Source: Halovenus aranensis (GTDB lineage Archaea; Halobacteriota; Halobacteria; Halobacteriales; Haloarculaceae). From it: DNA of 64,000 nt. Where the stretch lies: the NCBI RefSeq assembly GCF_900100385.1, contig NZ_FNFC01000002.1:62001-126000 (forward strand). Direction: 5' to 3'. The position numbers and the translations under genes are program-made. Positions 9,778-19,234 of the stretch are shown piece by piece. The notes beneath the pieces are model-generated. The model saw only the letters and a list, made by a program, of their open reading frames with translations, made no database searches and was not told the DNA's origin. How positions within the stretch are numbered: the stretch's first letter is position 1; every line of letters begins with the position of its first letter.

Positions 9778-10200
9778 TCAGTAGCGACCCCCTTCTTGTG
9801 GCAAGACCAGCACCGGCAGCGGTGCGTTCGTCACGAGCTTCTGAGTGAGGTCGCCCGCGAGGAACTTGGCCAGTCGGTTGCCCCCCCGCGGCTGGAAGGC
9901 AATTGCCGTGGCCTCGACTTCCCTCGCAGCCGCAAAGATACCGCGAACGACATCTGTCTCGTAGGTCGTGTGTTCCTCGGCGTCCGGGAACCACTCCCGG
10001 ACGGCGTCGTAGGCGTCCGCGGCGACGGCTTCTGACTGCTCGACCGGCGTCTTGTCCGGGACGCCGCCGCCTTTCTCGACGACGTGAGTGACGGTGACCT
10101 GCGCCGGGGAGTACTCCCTGAGCGCGCGGGCGGTCTCTGTGGCGTCGGCTTCGGTCGCGACCGGGACGAGGACGTGTTCGAGCATGTCGTTGGTGGCCAT
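9778..10200 (-). CDS. Universal stress protein (UspA family)
   Basis: I take the ATG at 10198-10200 as the start (M-A-T-N-D); a further Met lies five codons on. The protein is a small alpha/beta Usp domain of about 140 residues. It has the opening beta strand L-E-H-V-L-V-P-V and a C-terminal nucleotide-binding-like region (R-G-G-N-R-L ... T-N-A-P-L-P-V-L-V-L). The canonical G-x2-G-x9-G-S loop is altered, so ATP binding is uncertain. It is divergent from a second Usp gene across a 100-base shared promoter region. Confidence 0.85.
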   Translation of the reverse strand: MATNDMLEHVLVPVATEADATETARALREYSPAQVTVTHVVEKGGGVPDKTPVEQSEAVAADAYDAVREWFPDAEEHTTYETDVVRGIFAAAREVEATAIAFQPRGGNRLAKFLAGDLTQKLVTNAPLPVLVLPQEGGRY

Positions 10201-10272
10201 ATCGGATGTTGACCCAGCCACGGCATAATATTCACGACCGTTCTCGCGCGCTGCCCCTTCCCACCGACGGGC

Positions 10273-10280
10273 TTATTTTT
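10273..10280 (+). promoter_or_regulatory. TATA-like box for the second Usp gene
   Basis: The sequence TTATTTTT lies about 25 bases before the ATG at 10301, in the space shared by two divergent usp genes. Confidence 0.4.
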
Positions 10281-10300
10281 GATACCCGAGAACATACACC

Positions 10301-10720
10301 ATGATAGAACGCGTTCTCGTTCCGATAGACGACTCGGAGATGGCACTGCGCGCACTCAGGTACGCACTCGAGGTCCATCCCGAAGCCGAGATTACCGCGT
10401 ACCACGTCGTCGGCGAACCCTCCGGGATGATGGCCGAGGCGACGCGGCTCGCACTGGCCGAGGACATCCGGGCCGAGGCAGAGGAACTCGGCGCAGAGGT
10501 CGCAGCCGCCGCAGACGATATGGCTGACGAGTACGACAGAACGGTGACCACAGAGGTCGCGGTGGGGCATCCAGTCGGACAGATTCTCGCTGCCGCCGAG
10601 GAGTTCGACGCGGTCGTCATCGGCACACACGGCGGTTCACTGGCAGACCGGCTGTTCGTCGGTAACGTCGCCGAGAAGGTCGTCCGCCAGTCCCCGGTTC
10701 CCGTCACCGTGGTCCGGTGA
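10301..10720 (+). CDS. Universal stress protein (UspA family)
   Basis: This is a 139-residue single Usp domain. It begins M-I-E-R-V-L-V-P-I-D-D-S with the conserved Asp of the nucleotide pocket and ends with the G-T-H-G-G-S-L-A-D-R-L ATP-binding loop and the S-P-V-P-V-T-V-V strand. It is closer to the ATP-binding Usp consensus than its divergent neighbour. A TATA-like box sits at leaderless distance. The physiological trigger cannot be read from the sequence. Confidence 0.9.
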   Translation: MIERVLVPIDDSEMALRALRYALEVHPEAEITAYHVVGEPSGMMAEATRLALAEDIRAEAEELGAEVAAAADDMADEYDRTVTTEVAVGHPVGQILAAAEEFDAVVIGTHGGSLADRLFVGNVAEKVVRQSPVPVTVVR

Positions 10721-10729
10721 CGCGCCGGC

Positions 10730-11494
10730 TCACAGCCCAGTCGGACACGAGATGAGCGTCGTCTCTGGCCCCCACTCACCGACGAGCGTCGCCAGCGACC
10801 GGACGCCGAAGGTCTCGGTGGCGTAGTGACCCGCGAGCACGACGTGTATCCCCGCCTCGCGGGCGTCGTGGTAGACCTGCTGTTTCCCCTCGCCGGTGAC
10901 GAGCACGTCTGCGCCGCAGTCGAGGGCTTCGTCGAGCCAGTCGACGCCGCTGCCGGTGACGACGGCCACGTCTCGAACCGTCTCGGGGCCAAAATCGAGG
11001 AGCTGTACGTCCTGGCCGCCCGTATCGAGCGTCTGTAGCGTCTCGCGAATCGCTGCAATCGGTCGGGGCTCGGGCGTCTGGCCACGCTGTCCGATGTACT
11101 CCGGCCCAAGTGACCCGAAGGGAACTCTCTCTTCCAGTCCCAGCAGGTCCGCGACGCCTGCGGCGTTGCCGAGGTCTTGGTGACCGTCCAGCGGGAGGTG
11201 GGAGGTGTAGAGCGCGATGTCGTGGTCGACGAGGCGGGAGATGCGCTCGTACTCCCGACCAGTGATGCGCTCGATGCCACCCCAAGAGAGCCCGTGGTGG
11301 GTCACGAGCAGGTCTGCACCGACGTTGGCCGCGCGCTCGATTGTCTCCACAGCGGCGTCAACCGCGAAGGCGGCCGTCGTCACCTCGTGGTCTGCGGGGC
11401 CGACCTGAAGACCGTTAGCACTGGCGTCCAGGTCGGCGTAGTCGTCGGTCCGGAGTTCGTCGTCGAGTCTGTCGACGAGGTCCTGACAGTGCAT
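10730..11494 (-). CDS. NIF3 / YbgI family dinuclear metal protein
   Basis: The 254-residue protein shows the NIF3 metal-binding motifs: T-H-H-G near residue 66, H-L-P-L-D near 98 and the C-terminal H-Y-A-T-E segment. Family members are ring-shaped oligomers with a two-metal centre, often labelled GTP cyclohydrolase I type 2-like; their true reaction is not settled. It converges on the usp gene at 10301. Confidence 0.88.
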   Translation of the reverse strand: MHCQDLVDRLDDELRTDDYADLDASANGLQVGPADHEVTTAAFAVDAAVETIERAANVGADLLVTHHGLSWGGIERITGREYERISRLVDHDIALYTSHLPLDGHQDLGNAAGVADLLGLEERVPFGSLGPEYIGQRGQTPEPRPIAAIRETLQTLDTGGQDVQLLDFGPETVRDVAVVTGSGVDWLDEALDCGADVLVTGEGKQQVYHDAREAGIHVVLAGHYATETFGVRSLATLVGEWGPETTLISCPTGL

Positions 11495-11618
11495 ACGCCG
11501 CTGTTGGGTACGGACGGTGGTATGTGTTCCTGTCCGGGCCGCCGGTCTCCGTGTGCACTGTTCCCACAGATTGGGAATCGGCAGCCGCTATTTGTCGGTG
11601 AAATCCCACAGTCATGAT

Positions 11619-12272
11619 ATGAGCGGGATTCGAGCAGAACTGGTCTTTGCGACGCCAGAGACCTGCCCGGTGGCGAGTGCGTCCGCAGCGGTCGAGGAGC
11701 CTATCGAAGAAATCGAATGGGGTGCCGGCAACGAAGAGGCTGTGACCGAACAGTTCACCGCACCGACGAGCGAGCCGGAGATGTCGACCGCGGCCGACGA
11801 CACGGAGTTCTCAGAAGTGTTCGATTACGGCCCACGGACAGTCTACGAGTTCGACCGCGACCCGAGTCGTCCCTGCGTCTGTGAGTTCGTCGAGGAGACC
11901 GTCGGGCCAGTGAGCGACACCTACGCGGCCGACGGCGATCTGCACGTAACGATACACGCACAAGATATCACGGCCCTGCGGGAGAACATCCGGGCGTTTC
12001 AGGACCGGTTTGGTGACGTTCGCATCGAACATCTCGTTAGCGGCCGGACCGACGACGAGGACGGCGACATCGCTCCGGTCGACGTTCGCCGACTGACTGA
12101 CCGACAGCGCGAAGTCCTGGCGACGGCGACAGAGATGGGCTATTTCGAGTATCCGCGCGGTGCAAACGCGGGCGAGGTCGCCGACGAACTCGGCATCCAG
12201 CCGTCGACGTTCACCGAACACCTCAACGCTGCCCAGTCGAAGATTCTCGACGAGCTCGGCTTCGGGGAGTAA
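11619..12272 (+). CDS. HTH_10 (Bat-like) transcriptional regulator
   Basis: I take the ATG at 11619 (M-S-G-I-R-A-E-L), the usual haloarchaeal start for this family. It lies about 30 bases after a TATA-like GCTATTTG, and an ATG-ATA-TGA sequence just before it argues against a longer form. The 217-residue protein has an N-terminal Bat-type regulatory domain (about 1-140) and a C-terminal HTH_10 (about 155-217, L-T-D-R-Q-R-E-V-L). No sensory PAS or GAF is present. It precedes squalene synthase by 54 bases on the same strand, but that gene has its own TATA-like sequence. Confidence 0.85.
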   Translation: MSGIRAELVFATPETCPVASASAAVEEPIEEIEWGAGNEEAVTEQFTAPTSEPEMSTAADDTEFSEVFDYGPRTVYEFDRDPSRPCVCEFVEETVGPVSDTYAADGDLHVTIHAQDITALRENIRAFQDRFGDVRIEHLVSGRTDDEDGDIAPVDVRRLTDRQREVLATATEMGYFEYPRGANAGEVADELGIQPSTFTEHLNAAQSKILDELGFGE

Positions 12273-12326
12273 CTCCCTCGCCGACTCCCCAGCACTTTTT
12301 ACCAGATTCCACCTAGCGTACTACCA

Positions 12327-13367
12327 GTGACCGACCACGCTTCGACGCCAGCCGACCCCGACTTCGACTGGTGTTACGAAATAGTGGGAGACGTGTCCCG
12401 GACGTTTGCGCTCACTATCACCGAACTCGACGAACCGCTGGCGCGCGAAATCTGTGTCGGCTATCTGCTCTGTCGCGTCGCGGACACGGTCGAGGACAGC
12501 GACGCGATTCCGCCGGCCGAGCAGGTGCGCCTGCTCGACCAGTATCGGACCGCCTTCGAAACGGGTGACGCCGACAGCCTCGACCGGTTCATGGAGGGCG
12601 TCGAGCGGTGGAAGCCCGACACCCCGTCGGCCGACTGGCGCGTCGTGGCCGAGACGCCCCGCCTCCTCCAGACCTTCGCCGCACTCCCCGAGAGTTCACA
12701 GGCAGAGATTGCCCCAGCGGTGACCGAGATGATCGACGGGATGGGGCTGTTCATCGAGCGCTATGCCACGGAGGGAGGGCTTCGCATCCAGACGCTCGAG
12801 GAACTGGAAGAGTACTGCTGGTACGTCGCTGGAACTGTCGGCCACCTCGTTACCGGGCTGGTCGCGCGGGACGCCCCCGAGCGGACCCGTGAGCGACTGT
12901 ACGACGTTGCCCCCTCTTTTGGCTTGCTCTTGCAACTGGTCAACGTGGCAAAAGACGTTGCCGCCGACTACGAGGAAGAAAACAACGTCTACGTCCCGGA
13001 CGAACTGCTCGAGCGACACGGACTCCACCCAGACGATATGGCAGACCATGGACAACACGAGGCCTTCGTCCCAGTCGTCGAGGCGCTGGTCACTCGGGCA
13101 GAGGGATACACCGAGGACGCCCGTACCTGGCTCGAAACGATGCCCGATAGCCGCGGGAACGTCTTAGGCGCCTGGGCGATTCCCTACCTGCTTGCCGTCG
13201 CGACGATGCGCGAACTGCGTGCTCGCCCGGAAGATGTCATGCTGGAGGGTGACGTCAAGGTTTCGCGGTCGGAGGTCCACGCGCTCGTCGAAACGTTCGC
13301 CGGCGAGGAGGTTCCGTCTCTTGAGGCGTTACAGGCCGAAATCGAACAGAGCGCGTTCGGCCGCTGA
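12327..13367 (+). CDS. Squalene synthase (phytoene/squalene synthase family)
   Basis: This 346-residue prenyl-transferase condenses two farnesyl diphosphates to squalene, the precursor of haloarchaeal squalenes. Both Mg-diphosphate motifs are visible: D53-T-V-E-D57 and D210-V-A-A-D214. The R-T-F-A substrate region and the Y-L-L-C-R-V-A-D-T-V-E-D context resemble eukaryotic squalene synthase more than phytoene synthase CrtB. The start is a GTG about 30 bases after a T-rich ACTTTTTAC element. Phytoene synthase remains possible, since both activities share the fold. Confidence 0.85.
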   Translation: MTDHASTPADPDFDWCYEIVGDVSRTFALTITELDEPLAREICVGYLLCRVADTVEDSDAIPPAEQVRLLDQYRTAFETGDADSLDRFMEGVERWKPDTPSADWRVVAETPRLLQTFAALPESSQAEIAPAVTEMIDGMGLFIERYATEGGLRIQTLEELEEYCWYVAGTVGHLVTGLVARDAPERTRERLYDVAPSFGLLLQLVNVAKDVAADYEEENNVYVPDELLERHGLHPDDMADHGQHEAFVPVVEALVTRAEGYTEDARTWLETMPDSRGNVLGAWAIPYLLAVATMRELRARPEDVMLEGDVKVSRSEVHALVETFAGEEVPSLEALQAEIEQSAFGR

Positions 13368-13378
13368 GAGGCCGTGAC

Positions 13379-14743
13379 TTACGCCGAGAGCTGTCCGCGC
13401 AGTGTCTGCACTCGCTCGACCAATCGGTCGGTATCGGCTGCCAGCAGCTTCAGCATCGGCTCTTTCCCGACCGCGCCCGGGTCGTACACCGCGACCGGCG
13501 CTGGCTCTCGACCCTCGAACGCCTGTCGCGCCCCCCACTGCATCGTGCTCCCTTCGACGGACTCGACCTGTTCGGGCTGTTCGCTTCTGTTGTAACTCCC
13601 GACCGGCCACTCCAGGTCTCCCAGTGCCGACTCGACCGCGTCGCCGAACCGACAGTTGACCGCAAAACGGTACTCCGGCTCGTACTCGCGGGCAGCGACG
13701 AGGAACCGCGCCACGTGACTCGACGCCCCGAACCGGACCCCGCCGTTTGCTTTGACACCGTCGAGTCGTGGGGTGAGCCGACCCTCGACGGCCGCACACT
13801 CTCGCGGAGACTCCGCGTATGGCGTCGCACCGACGACGTTCATCCCGACTTCGGGAACGAGACGAGCGAGGTCCATCTCGACGAGGTCCCCGACCGCGGC
13901 TGTGACTGCCTCCGCGGTCGGTTCTCTCGCGGCCTCGTTTCGGCGTTCGACGCTGTGGTGGACCGCGCCCGGCCCCTGGCCGACATCGAGGCCGTATCTG
14001 ACCGCGCGTTCGAGCAAGTCGATACTCTCGCGGACTGCAGTCGACCGGTCGCGTCCCCGCGCGAGGTGTGTCGCGATTGCCGCCGACAGCGTACAGCCCG
14101 AGCCGTGTGTCGCCGCCGTCTCGACACGTGGGTGGCTGATGCGCTCGACACCTCCGTCTGTGACCAGCACGTCGACGACGGGCTCTCCGGAGACGTGGCC
14201 GCCCTTGAGCAGGGCGGCGTCGGCTCCCATCTCCACGAGGTCGTGCCCGGCCTCGACTGCGCCCTCGGTGTCTGTCACGGCGATATCGGTCAACACTTCG
14301 GCCTCGTCGGCGTTTGGGGTGACCACTGCAGACTCGGCAATCAACGACTCGTATGCCGACTCCGCGTCGGGGTCGAGCAGTCGGTCTCCCGAAGCAGCGA
14401 CCATCACCGGGTCGACGACGACCGGCGCGTCCACCTCGTGTAGCTGTTCGGTCACACACTCGATGATGTCAGCGGTCGCGAGCATGCCGGTCTTGACTGC
14501 GCCGACCGCAAAGTCATCGCGAACGGCCACACACTGAGACGTTACCTCTCCAGACGGGAGGACGTGTGTGCTCTCGACACTCCGCGTGTGCTGGGCTGTG
14601 ACGCTCGTGACGGCGCTCGTCGCGAAGCCGCCACAGGCCTCGATTGTCTTGATATCGGCCTGGATTCCCGCACCACCGCCCGAGTCACTGCCTGCAACCG
14701 TGAGGACGACAGGCGGTTCTACTGGGTTACGAACTCTGGCCAT
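13379..14743 (-). CDS. thiD: ThiD-ThiN fusion: HMP/HMP-phosphate kinase with thiamine-phosphate synthase domain
   Basis: I take the ATG at 14741-14743 (M-A-R-V-R-N-P-V), next to the G-S-D-S-G-G-G-A-G substrate motif; the open frame continues upstream without family signal. Residues about 1-265 form the ribokinase-like ThiD kinase, which phosphorylates hydroxymethylpyrimidine twice, with the anion-hole motif H-G-S-G-C-T. Residues about 275-454 form ThiN, the archaeal replacement for ThiE, which couples HMP-PP to the thiazole phosphate. The fusion is common in archaea. It converges on the squalene synthase gene with an 11-base gap. Confidence 0.92.
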   Translation of the reverse strand: MARVRNPVEPPVVLTVAGSDSGGGAGIQADIKTIEACGGFATSAVTSVTAQHTRSVESTHVLPSGEVTSQCVAVRDDFAVGAVKTGMLATADIIECVTEQLHEVDAPVVVDPVMVAASGDRLLDPDAESAYESLIAESAVVTPNADEAEVLTDIAVTDTEGAVEAGHDLVEMGADAALLKGGHVSGEPVVDVLVTDGGVERISHPRVETAATHGSGCTLSAAIATHLARGRDRSTAVRESIDLLERAVRYGLDVGQGPGAVHHSVERRNEAAREPTAEAVTAAVGDLVEMDLARLVPEVGMNVVGATPYAESPRECAAVEGRLTPRLDGVKANGGVRFGASSHVARFLVAAREYEPEYRFAVNCRFGDAVESALGDLEWPVGSYNRSEQPEQVESVEGSTMQWGARQAFEGREPAPVAVYDPGAVGKEPMLKLLAADTDRLVERVQTLRGQLSA

Positions 14744-14834
14744 GTCGTCTGATATTCGTTGGTAGTATAAATTGGTGGTGATACGGCAAGCGCGAGGGAA
14801 ATAGACTTTTGACTCGGCGTCGTGAAAACTGGAT

Positions 14835-15269
14835 ATGGCAGACCTGCGCGTCGTCCACGAACAAGACGAGACACTCGGCGAGGATGGAGACACGAACCGG
14901 CGGGTCCTCGCTACGAATGTCACCGTCGCCGACTCGCTGCTCTCGACGGGGCGTGGCCTCATGTTCCGCTCGACGCTCCCCGACGAGTTCGCGCTCGTGA
15001 TGGAGGTCGGCGGTGATACGCTCTCTCCGTTCACTGACGGGCCGCCCCGTCAACTCGTGCATATGCTGTTCGTCCGGATGCCACTCGACGTTATTTGGCT
15101 TGACGACAGTGAAGTGGTGCAGGTCTCGCAGCTACAGCCCTGGCGCGGTATCGGGATGGCGCGTGCAGACCGGATTCTCGAACTCCCCGCAGGGAACGCC
15201 GACGGCGTCTCTGTCGGCGACAGGGTCGTCGTCGAAGACGCCGACGGCGTGTCACTCGGAGCGGAGTGA
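14835..15269 (+). CDS. DUF192 family protein
   Basis: The 144-residue protein fits the DUF192 fold, with the family pattern G-L-M-F-R near residue 41 and M-L-F-V-R-M-P-L-D-V-I-W-L-D near 79. DUF192 proteins are small beta-rich proteins of unknown biochemical role; many are secreted, but this one has no signal peptide. A TATA-like GACTTTTG lies about 30 bases upstream. Next door on the opposite strand is a HAD hydrolase. Confidence 0.85.
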   Translation: MADLRVVHEQDETLGEDGDTNRRVLATNVTVADSLLSTGRGLMFRSTLPDEFALVMEVGGDTLSPFTDGPPRQLVHMLFVRMPLDVIWLDDSEVVQVSQLQPWRGIGMARADRILELPAGNADGVSVGDRVVVEDADGVSLGAE

Positions 15270-15283
15270 CTGCGCACCGGCAG

Positions 15284-15961
15284 TCAGGCGGATTGTGCGA
15301 CCAGCGGGACAACCTCGTCGAGACCGGCCACGTCGTAGGTCGGTGCTGTCTCCAGTGACCGGTTCTGGTTGTGGTCTCGCCGCATGAACGCAACGTCCAT
15401 GCCGGCGCGTCGGGCGGCCACGACATCTTTCTCCTTGTCGCCTACATACAGCGGGTTCGTTGCGTCGATATCCTCGCGTGCCCGCTCCAGAAACGTCGGC
15501 TCAGGCTTTTTCAGCGATAGGCTCCCGAGACGAGGCTCCCTGGCGTGGACTGTCTCGAAGGCGTCGCCGAAGTCGTACTCGTCGAGGATTCGCTCGACGA
15601 CGCGGCGTTGGTTGTTGCTCGCGATGGCAAGCGGGACCTCCGAGAGTGCAGCGAGGGAATCGATGTCCGGATACGGACGCTTTCGCCCCTCGACGGCTGC
15701 ATCTGTCAGGACTGTCGCGAGCATATCGTCTCGAAAGCGCCACAGCGTCTCCGCCGAGACGCCGAGTTCGTCGCTCAGCTCTCGAACCGTCTCCGGCGGG
15801 ACGCTGCTGGCGAGTGTCGTCACCACGTCACGGTCCGGCGCAAGCCCGGATGGCTCGACCGTGTCGACAGCTCGCCAGCAGGCTTCCGTGCGGGCGCTGC
15901 TGTCGAGGACCGTGACCAGTACGCCGTCGTAGTCGAGAATCAGTGAGTCGTAGGCAGTCAT
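15284..15961 (-). CDS. HAD-superfamily hydrolase
   Basis: The four HAD motifs are present in 225 residues: D-Y-D-G-V-L near the N-terminus (nucleophile Asp), I-A-S-N-N, K-K-P-E-P and the Mg-binding V-G-D-K-E-K-D. The helical cap between motifs I and II suggests the phosphoglycolate-phosphatase-like or beta-phosphoglucomutase-like subgroup. The substrate cannot be told from sequence. Its start overlaps the stop of the upstream bifunctional-nuclease gene by four bases, so the two are probably translated from one mRNA. Confidence 0.88.
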   Translation of the reverse strand: MTAYDSLILDYDGVLVTVLDSSARTEACWRAVDTVEPSGLAPDRDVVTTLASSVPPETVRELSDELGVSAETLWRFRDDMLATVLTDAAVEGRKRPYPDIDSLAALSEVPLAIASNNQRRVVERILDEYDFGDAFETVHAREPRLGSLSLKKPEPTFLERAREDIDATNPLYVGDKEKDVVAARRAGMDVAFMRRDHNQNRSLETAPTYDVAGLDEVVPLVAQSA

Positions 15962-16461
15962 CTGAAGGGGTCGTCACCGGCACCGCCGAACGGGTCGTCG
16001 TCTTCCTCGCTCGGGTCGTCCAACGTTTCCTCGGAGTCGAAGGCCTCGGGTGGCTTGCCAGCCTCGTCGATTACCTCGTCGGTGATGATGAGCGGGCAGT
16101 CCACTCGCAGGGCGAGCGCGATACCGTCGGAGGGTCGTGCGTCGAAGACGGCCTGCTTCCGTTCGCCGCCGTGGTACTGTTCCATATCGATTTTCGCATA
16201 GAAGGTGCCGTCGGCGAGGTCGTCGATGCGAACGCGGTCGATTGCCGCACCGAACTCGGCGACCATCTCGACGAACAGGTCGTGTGTCAGCGGCCGCTCG
16301 AAGGGTTCGCCTTCCATCGCGAGCTGCATCGACTGGGCCTGGTCGCCGCTGATGAATATCGGAACAAGACGGTCTCTTGCCTCCAGTATCACCACTGGGA
16401 GGCTGTGACCCTCGTCACCGACACCGACCCCAACGCCCTCCACTGTTGCCTCGTGTTCCAT
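15958..16461 (-). CDS. Bifunctional nuclease family protein (DUF151/BFN)
   Basis: The 167-residue protein has the BFN core: L-P-V-V-I-L, an R-P-L-T-H-D segment near residue 57 and the characteristic A-R-P-S-D-G-I-A-L-A-L-R near 110. Plant and bacterial members have DNase and RNase activity; the archaeal role is untested. The tail is acidic and disordered (many Asp, Glu and Gly). It overlaps the following HAD gene by four bases and is preceded by DUF3194 and prefoldin on the same strand. Confidence 0.88.
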   Translation of the reverse strand: MEHEATVEGVGVGVGDEGHSLPVVILEARDRLVPIFISGDQAQSMQLAMEGEPFERPLTHDLFVEMVAEFGAAIDRVRIDDLADGTFYAKIDMEQYHGGERKQAVFDARPSDGIALALRVDCPLIITDEVIDEAGKPPEAFDSEETLDDPSEEDDDPFGGAGDDPFR

Positions 16462-16510
16462 GTGCTGGCTTCGTGGCCGAAGGGCAAAAACGTGTCCGCT
16501 GGGTGTCCCG

Positions 16511-16771
16511 TTACAACAAGAGGTCGTCGACGGCGCTACGGGCCGCCAACGCCGCGTCCTCTGTCACCTGCTCGGCGTCGGTCCGTCCCTCCTCGGCATC
16601 GAGATAGATGTCGACTTCGAGCATCTCGTCCTCGAAGGTGACTGTAATGTCTAAATCCGAGACTGCCGAGCGGTCGTACCGTGAGAATATGACATCCTCC
16701 GCGGCGTCTGCTGCCGTCTGGACGACCGTCTCGTCGTCAGGGGCGTCTCCAGTGACACCGTCGTCGCTCAT
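16511..16771 (-). CDS. DUF3194 family small protein
   Basis: This 86-residue acidic protein lies nine bases downstream of prefoldin beta, the usual archaeal location of DUF3194. It shows the family outline: an N-terminal helix, a strand region (D-L-D-I-T-V-T-F-E-D-E-M-L-E-V-D-I), then a helix with A-A-L-A-A-R-S-A-V-D. No enzymatic motif is visible. The location suggests a link with protein folding, but the function is unknown. Confidence 0.8.
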   Translation of the reverse strand: MSDDGVTGDAPDDETVVQTAADAAEDVIFSRYDRSAVSDLDITVTFEDEMLEVDIYLDAEEGRTDAEQVTEDAALAARSAVDDLLL

Positions 16772-16780
16772 AGCCGAGAG

Positions 16781-17164
16781 TTATGCGCCGCCAGCGCCGC
16801 CCATCGGGCCGCCGCCAGCGCCGCCACCGAGCATCTGCTGGAGCTCTTCCTGCAGCTCCTCGAACTGGTCTTGGACACGCTCTTCCTGCTTGCCCAGCGT
16901 CTCGACGCGGACTTCCAGGCTATCGACTTTCTCTTCGAGGTCGTCTTTCGCTTCCTCGTAGTCCGTCTCGACGAGGAGTTCGCCGACGTTCCGGTACATC
17001 GTCGTCTCGCCTTCGACGTTTTCGAGCTCTTCGAGCGCTGTCTTGGACTCGGTGAGCTCGGTTTCGGCCTGCTGTTTCTGACTGGCGACCTGCTGTGCCG
17101 TCTCCTGCAGGTCCTGTAGCTCTTCGAGTTTCTCCTGTGCTTCCGGGGGAAGATTTCCTTGCAT
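16781..17164 (-). CDS. pfdB: Prefoldin subunit beta
   Basis: Two long coiled-coil helices flank a short beta hairpin (about residues 55-75, [11 protein letters not shown]), the prefoldin beta design. The subunit joins two alpha subunits in a jellyfish-shaped hexamer that passes unfolded proteins to the thermosome. I chose the ATG at 17162-17164 ([10 protein letters not shown]), where family homology begins, giving 127 residues. The tail is Gly- and Met-rich, as in other haloarchaeal forms. Confidence 0.93.
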   Translation of the reverse strand: MQGNLPPEAQEKLEELQDLQETAQQVASQKQQAETELTESKTALEELENVEGETTMYRNVGELLVETDYEEAKDDLEEKVDSLEVRVETLGKQEERVQDQFEELQEELQQMLGGGAGGGPMGGAGGA

Positions 17165-17233
17165 ATCCAGAAGGTCGGGACCCGGACTGTTAAAGTTGCG
17201 CATCTTGCTTCCACGCGGGCTCCCGTGTCCCCA

Positions 17234-17647
17234 TCAGCTCTGGCTTCGCTCCATCTCGTAGGAGAGACGGTGTGACATCAAGGCGAGAGCGCGAACGATG
17301 GCCGCAAGCGAGACGAAGATGCCGAACAGGATGTGTGCGACACCGACCAGTTTGAGCCACAACAGCGTCGACGGCCAACTGTGTAACTCGGCGAGGTCAC
17401 TGTTCAGCGTGTCCGCCCCGCGCTCGGGGCCGCCACCAGCCAAGCTGTGCTCGGTGTGCGTACTGAAAAAGTCCTCAAGCAGTGGATGAAACTCCGTTAG
17501 TTCAAAAAAGAGTACACTCCCGGCAAGCAGGTAGCCGATAACCGCGAACACGCCGCCAACCAGAGGCATTTTTTCGATACTTTCGACAGTCGACTCAACA
17601 GCGTCGACAGACTGTCGCTCCAGTCCGCCACCGTCTCCATCGGACAT
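17234..17647 (-). CDS. Small two-helix membrane protein
   Basis: With the start at 17645-17647 (M-S-D-G-D-G-G) the protein has 137 residues. An acidic amphipathic N-terminus leads to one hydrophobic helix (about 35-55), a soluble loop of about 45 residues, and a second helix (about 98-120) before a basic tail. No known motif is present. It lies on the same strand as the prefoldin gene and about 70 bases upstream of it. Confidence 0.65.
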   Translation of the reverse strand: MSDGDGGGLERQSVDAVESTVESIEKMPLVGGVFAVIGYLLAGSVLFFELTEFHPLLEDFFSTHTEHSLAGGGPERGADTLNSDLAELHSWPSTLLWLKLVGVAHILFGIFVSLAAIVRALALMSHRLSYEMERSQS

Positions 17648-17810
17648 GACGTCACGATAAATACACCGTACCTTCCAGAGCACGTACTAGGGCCGTCGAA
17701 ATACCTACCGACGACGGCACGTCACACCGACAGGCGTATGCGGTTGTTTCAGCTTGTCGCCTCGCTGTGCGGTGCTGGACGTTCCCTCGATTGTCTCCGG
17801 TTGGGACTAC

Positions 17811-18185
17811 TCACGCCTCGTGTGCCCACTCTTCGGCTTCGGTTCGCTCCTCTGTCGTCAGCGTCGTCAGGTCGCCGGTGTCAATCTTGCCCCGGAGGGA
17901 AATGGCCTTGATGCCGTCTGCGACGACGGCCCACCGTGCTATACCGGCCTCCTCTGCACGTCGGGCCGACTGCTCCCAGATATCGAACACTTCGCCGGTG
18001 AATGGGTCATCAAGCCGGACGACTGTCACCATCGCCTTGATATCGTGTGCTTCGAGCAGTTCCTCGAAGACTGGATACGCGTCTGTCTTGAACGACGACA
18101 GCTCCATCCCGGGAAGAAACTCCCAAACTAGTACGTCGTCTACCAACTCGACGCTCCACCCGTCGCCAGTTGTTGTGACGGTCAT
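17811..18185 (-). CDS. SpoIIAA/STAS-like protein
   Basis: Starting at the ATG at 18183-18185, the 124-residue product has alternating strands and helices like SpoIIAA-type STAS proteins (W-S-V-E-L-V-D-D-V-L-V-W, then V-F-E-E-L-L, V-T-V-V-R-L-D-D-P, W-A-V-V-A-D-G-I-K). No phospho-Ser motif is evident. Upstream to 18372 is 187 bases without a gene. The fold call is by pattern only. Confidence 0.6.
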   Translation of the reverse strand: MTVTTTGDGWSVELVDDVLVWEFLPGMELSSFKTDAYPVFEELLEAHDIKAMVTVVRLDDPFTGEVFDIWEQSARRAEEAGIARWAVVADGIKAISLRGKIDTGDLTTLTTEERTEAEEWAHEA

Positions 18186-18372
18186 ATCTGCTCTGATGTG
18201 GTGTAGTCGTTTAATCTCCACTATCTTTTTTCTAATCCTGTTTTGCATCGTCCGCCGGTTCCCGGCGAACACGGGTCTCCGAGCTATGCAGGGGTCTGTC
18301 AGTCAAATAGCCACTGCTTAGCTCCCATGTGTACGCGATGGTGCCGGCGAGTTGCAACCAGCATCTGATACG

Positions 18373-19092
18373 CTACAGATAGGCGGCGTCCCACCGGGTC
18401 GGCTTGCGGCTGTTACCACAGCCGTCACACTGGATACGTCCCATCGCGTCCATCGCGTTTGCCAGTGATTCGCAGTTTGCACACCAGTAGCCGTAGTGGT
18501 TGCCGTCTTCCTCTGCGTAGACGAGATGGAACTGTCCGAGCGAGCCGCGCTCGGTCGCGGTGTGGTCGATGTAGAAGGTGTCGCCGTCGACATCGACGGC
18601 TCTGGTCTCACCTTCGGCGGCTGCGTAAATCTCCTGGGCGTACTCCGTTCCGTCGATGTCGACGGGCTCTTGGCCGACTTGTTCCATCCCGTGGCGCTCG
18701 TAGAACGCTCCGCCAGAGTCGTTGACGGCGAGCACGCGCCCGAGGAGATTCGGAACGCCACGCTCTGTGAAACGCTCTTGGACACCCGTGAAGAGCCGTT
18801 CGCCGTAGGACTCGGCCCGGAAGCTGGGGTCGACGTGGAGCCAGTAGAGTTCGGCGGTGGAGTCACCGGTTTGCTCGGCGTCTGCGAAGCCGACTACCTG
18901 ACCGTCTTCCTCGACGACGAGCAACAACTGCTCGTCGTGGGCGAGGCGCTCGGCGAGGCGCTCCTCGGCGTACCACTCGTCGACCGCTGCCGCTATGGTA
19001 TGCTGGTCCAGCGGGTACGAGGCTTCGAGCGACCGCCGGGCCACATCTCTGAGTGCCGGGCTGTCGTGTGATACCGCATCTCTTACCTGCAT
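18373..19092 (-). CDS. GNAT-family N-acetyltransferase with C-terminal zinc-binding domain
   Basis: Residues about 1-155 form a GNAT fold: an L-H-V-D-P strand followed by the acetyl-CoA loop region (F-R-A-E-S-Y-G-E-R-L-F) and the V-N-D-S-G-G-A-F-Y-E-R-H-G end motif. The C-terminal 80 residues contain C-A-N-C and C-D-G-C pairs and probably bind zinc (DUF5816-like). I chose the ATG at 19090-19092 (M-Q-V-R-D-A-V), next to the GNAT start; the frame upstream has no homology. The acetyl acceptor is unknown. Confidence 0.82.
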   Translation of the reverse strand: MQVRDAVSHDSPALRDVARRSLEASYPLDQHTIAAAVDEWYAEERLAERLAHDEQLLLVVEEDGQVVGFADAEQTGDSTAELYWLHVDPSFRAESYGERLFTGVQERFTERGVPNLLGRVLAVNDSGGAFYERHGMEQVGQEPVDIDGTEYAQEIYAAAEGETRAVDVDGDTFYIDHTATERGSLGQFHLVYAEEDGNHYGYWCANCESLANAMDAMGRIQCDGCGNSRKPTRWDAAYL

Positions 19093-19234
19093 ACGTACTG
19101 TTTGGTCGATTGCTGTATAAGCGCTGTGGCGCCCTGTCAGCACTGACTACCTGTAACAACGAGAGAGTCCCGCCCGTCCCGTGATGGACGAGTGTTCCGC
19201 CGCAAGTCGGACCCGAGGACCGAACAGGGGCATG

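Noticed and set aside
13379-15034. Longer ThiD start at 15034
   Set aside because: The extra 97 residues have no similarity to ThiD and overlap the divergent DUF192 gene.
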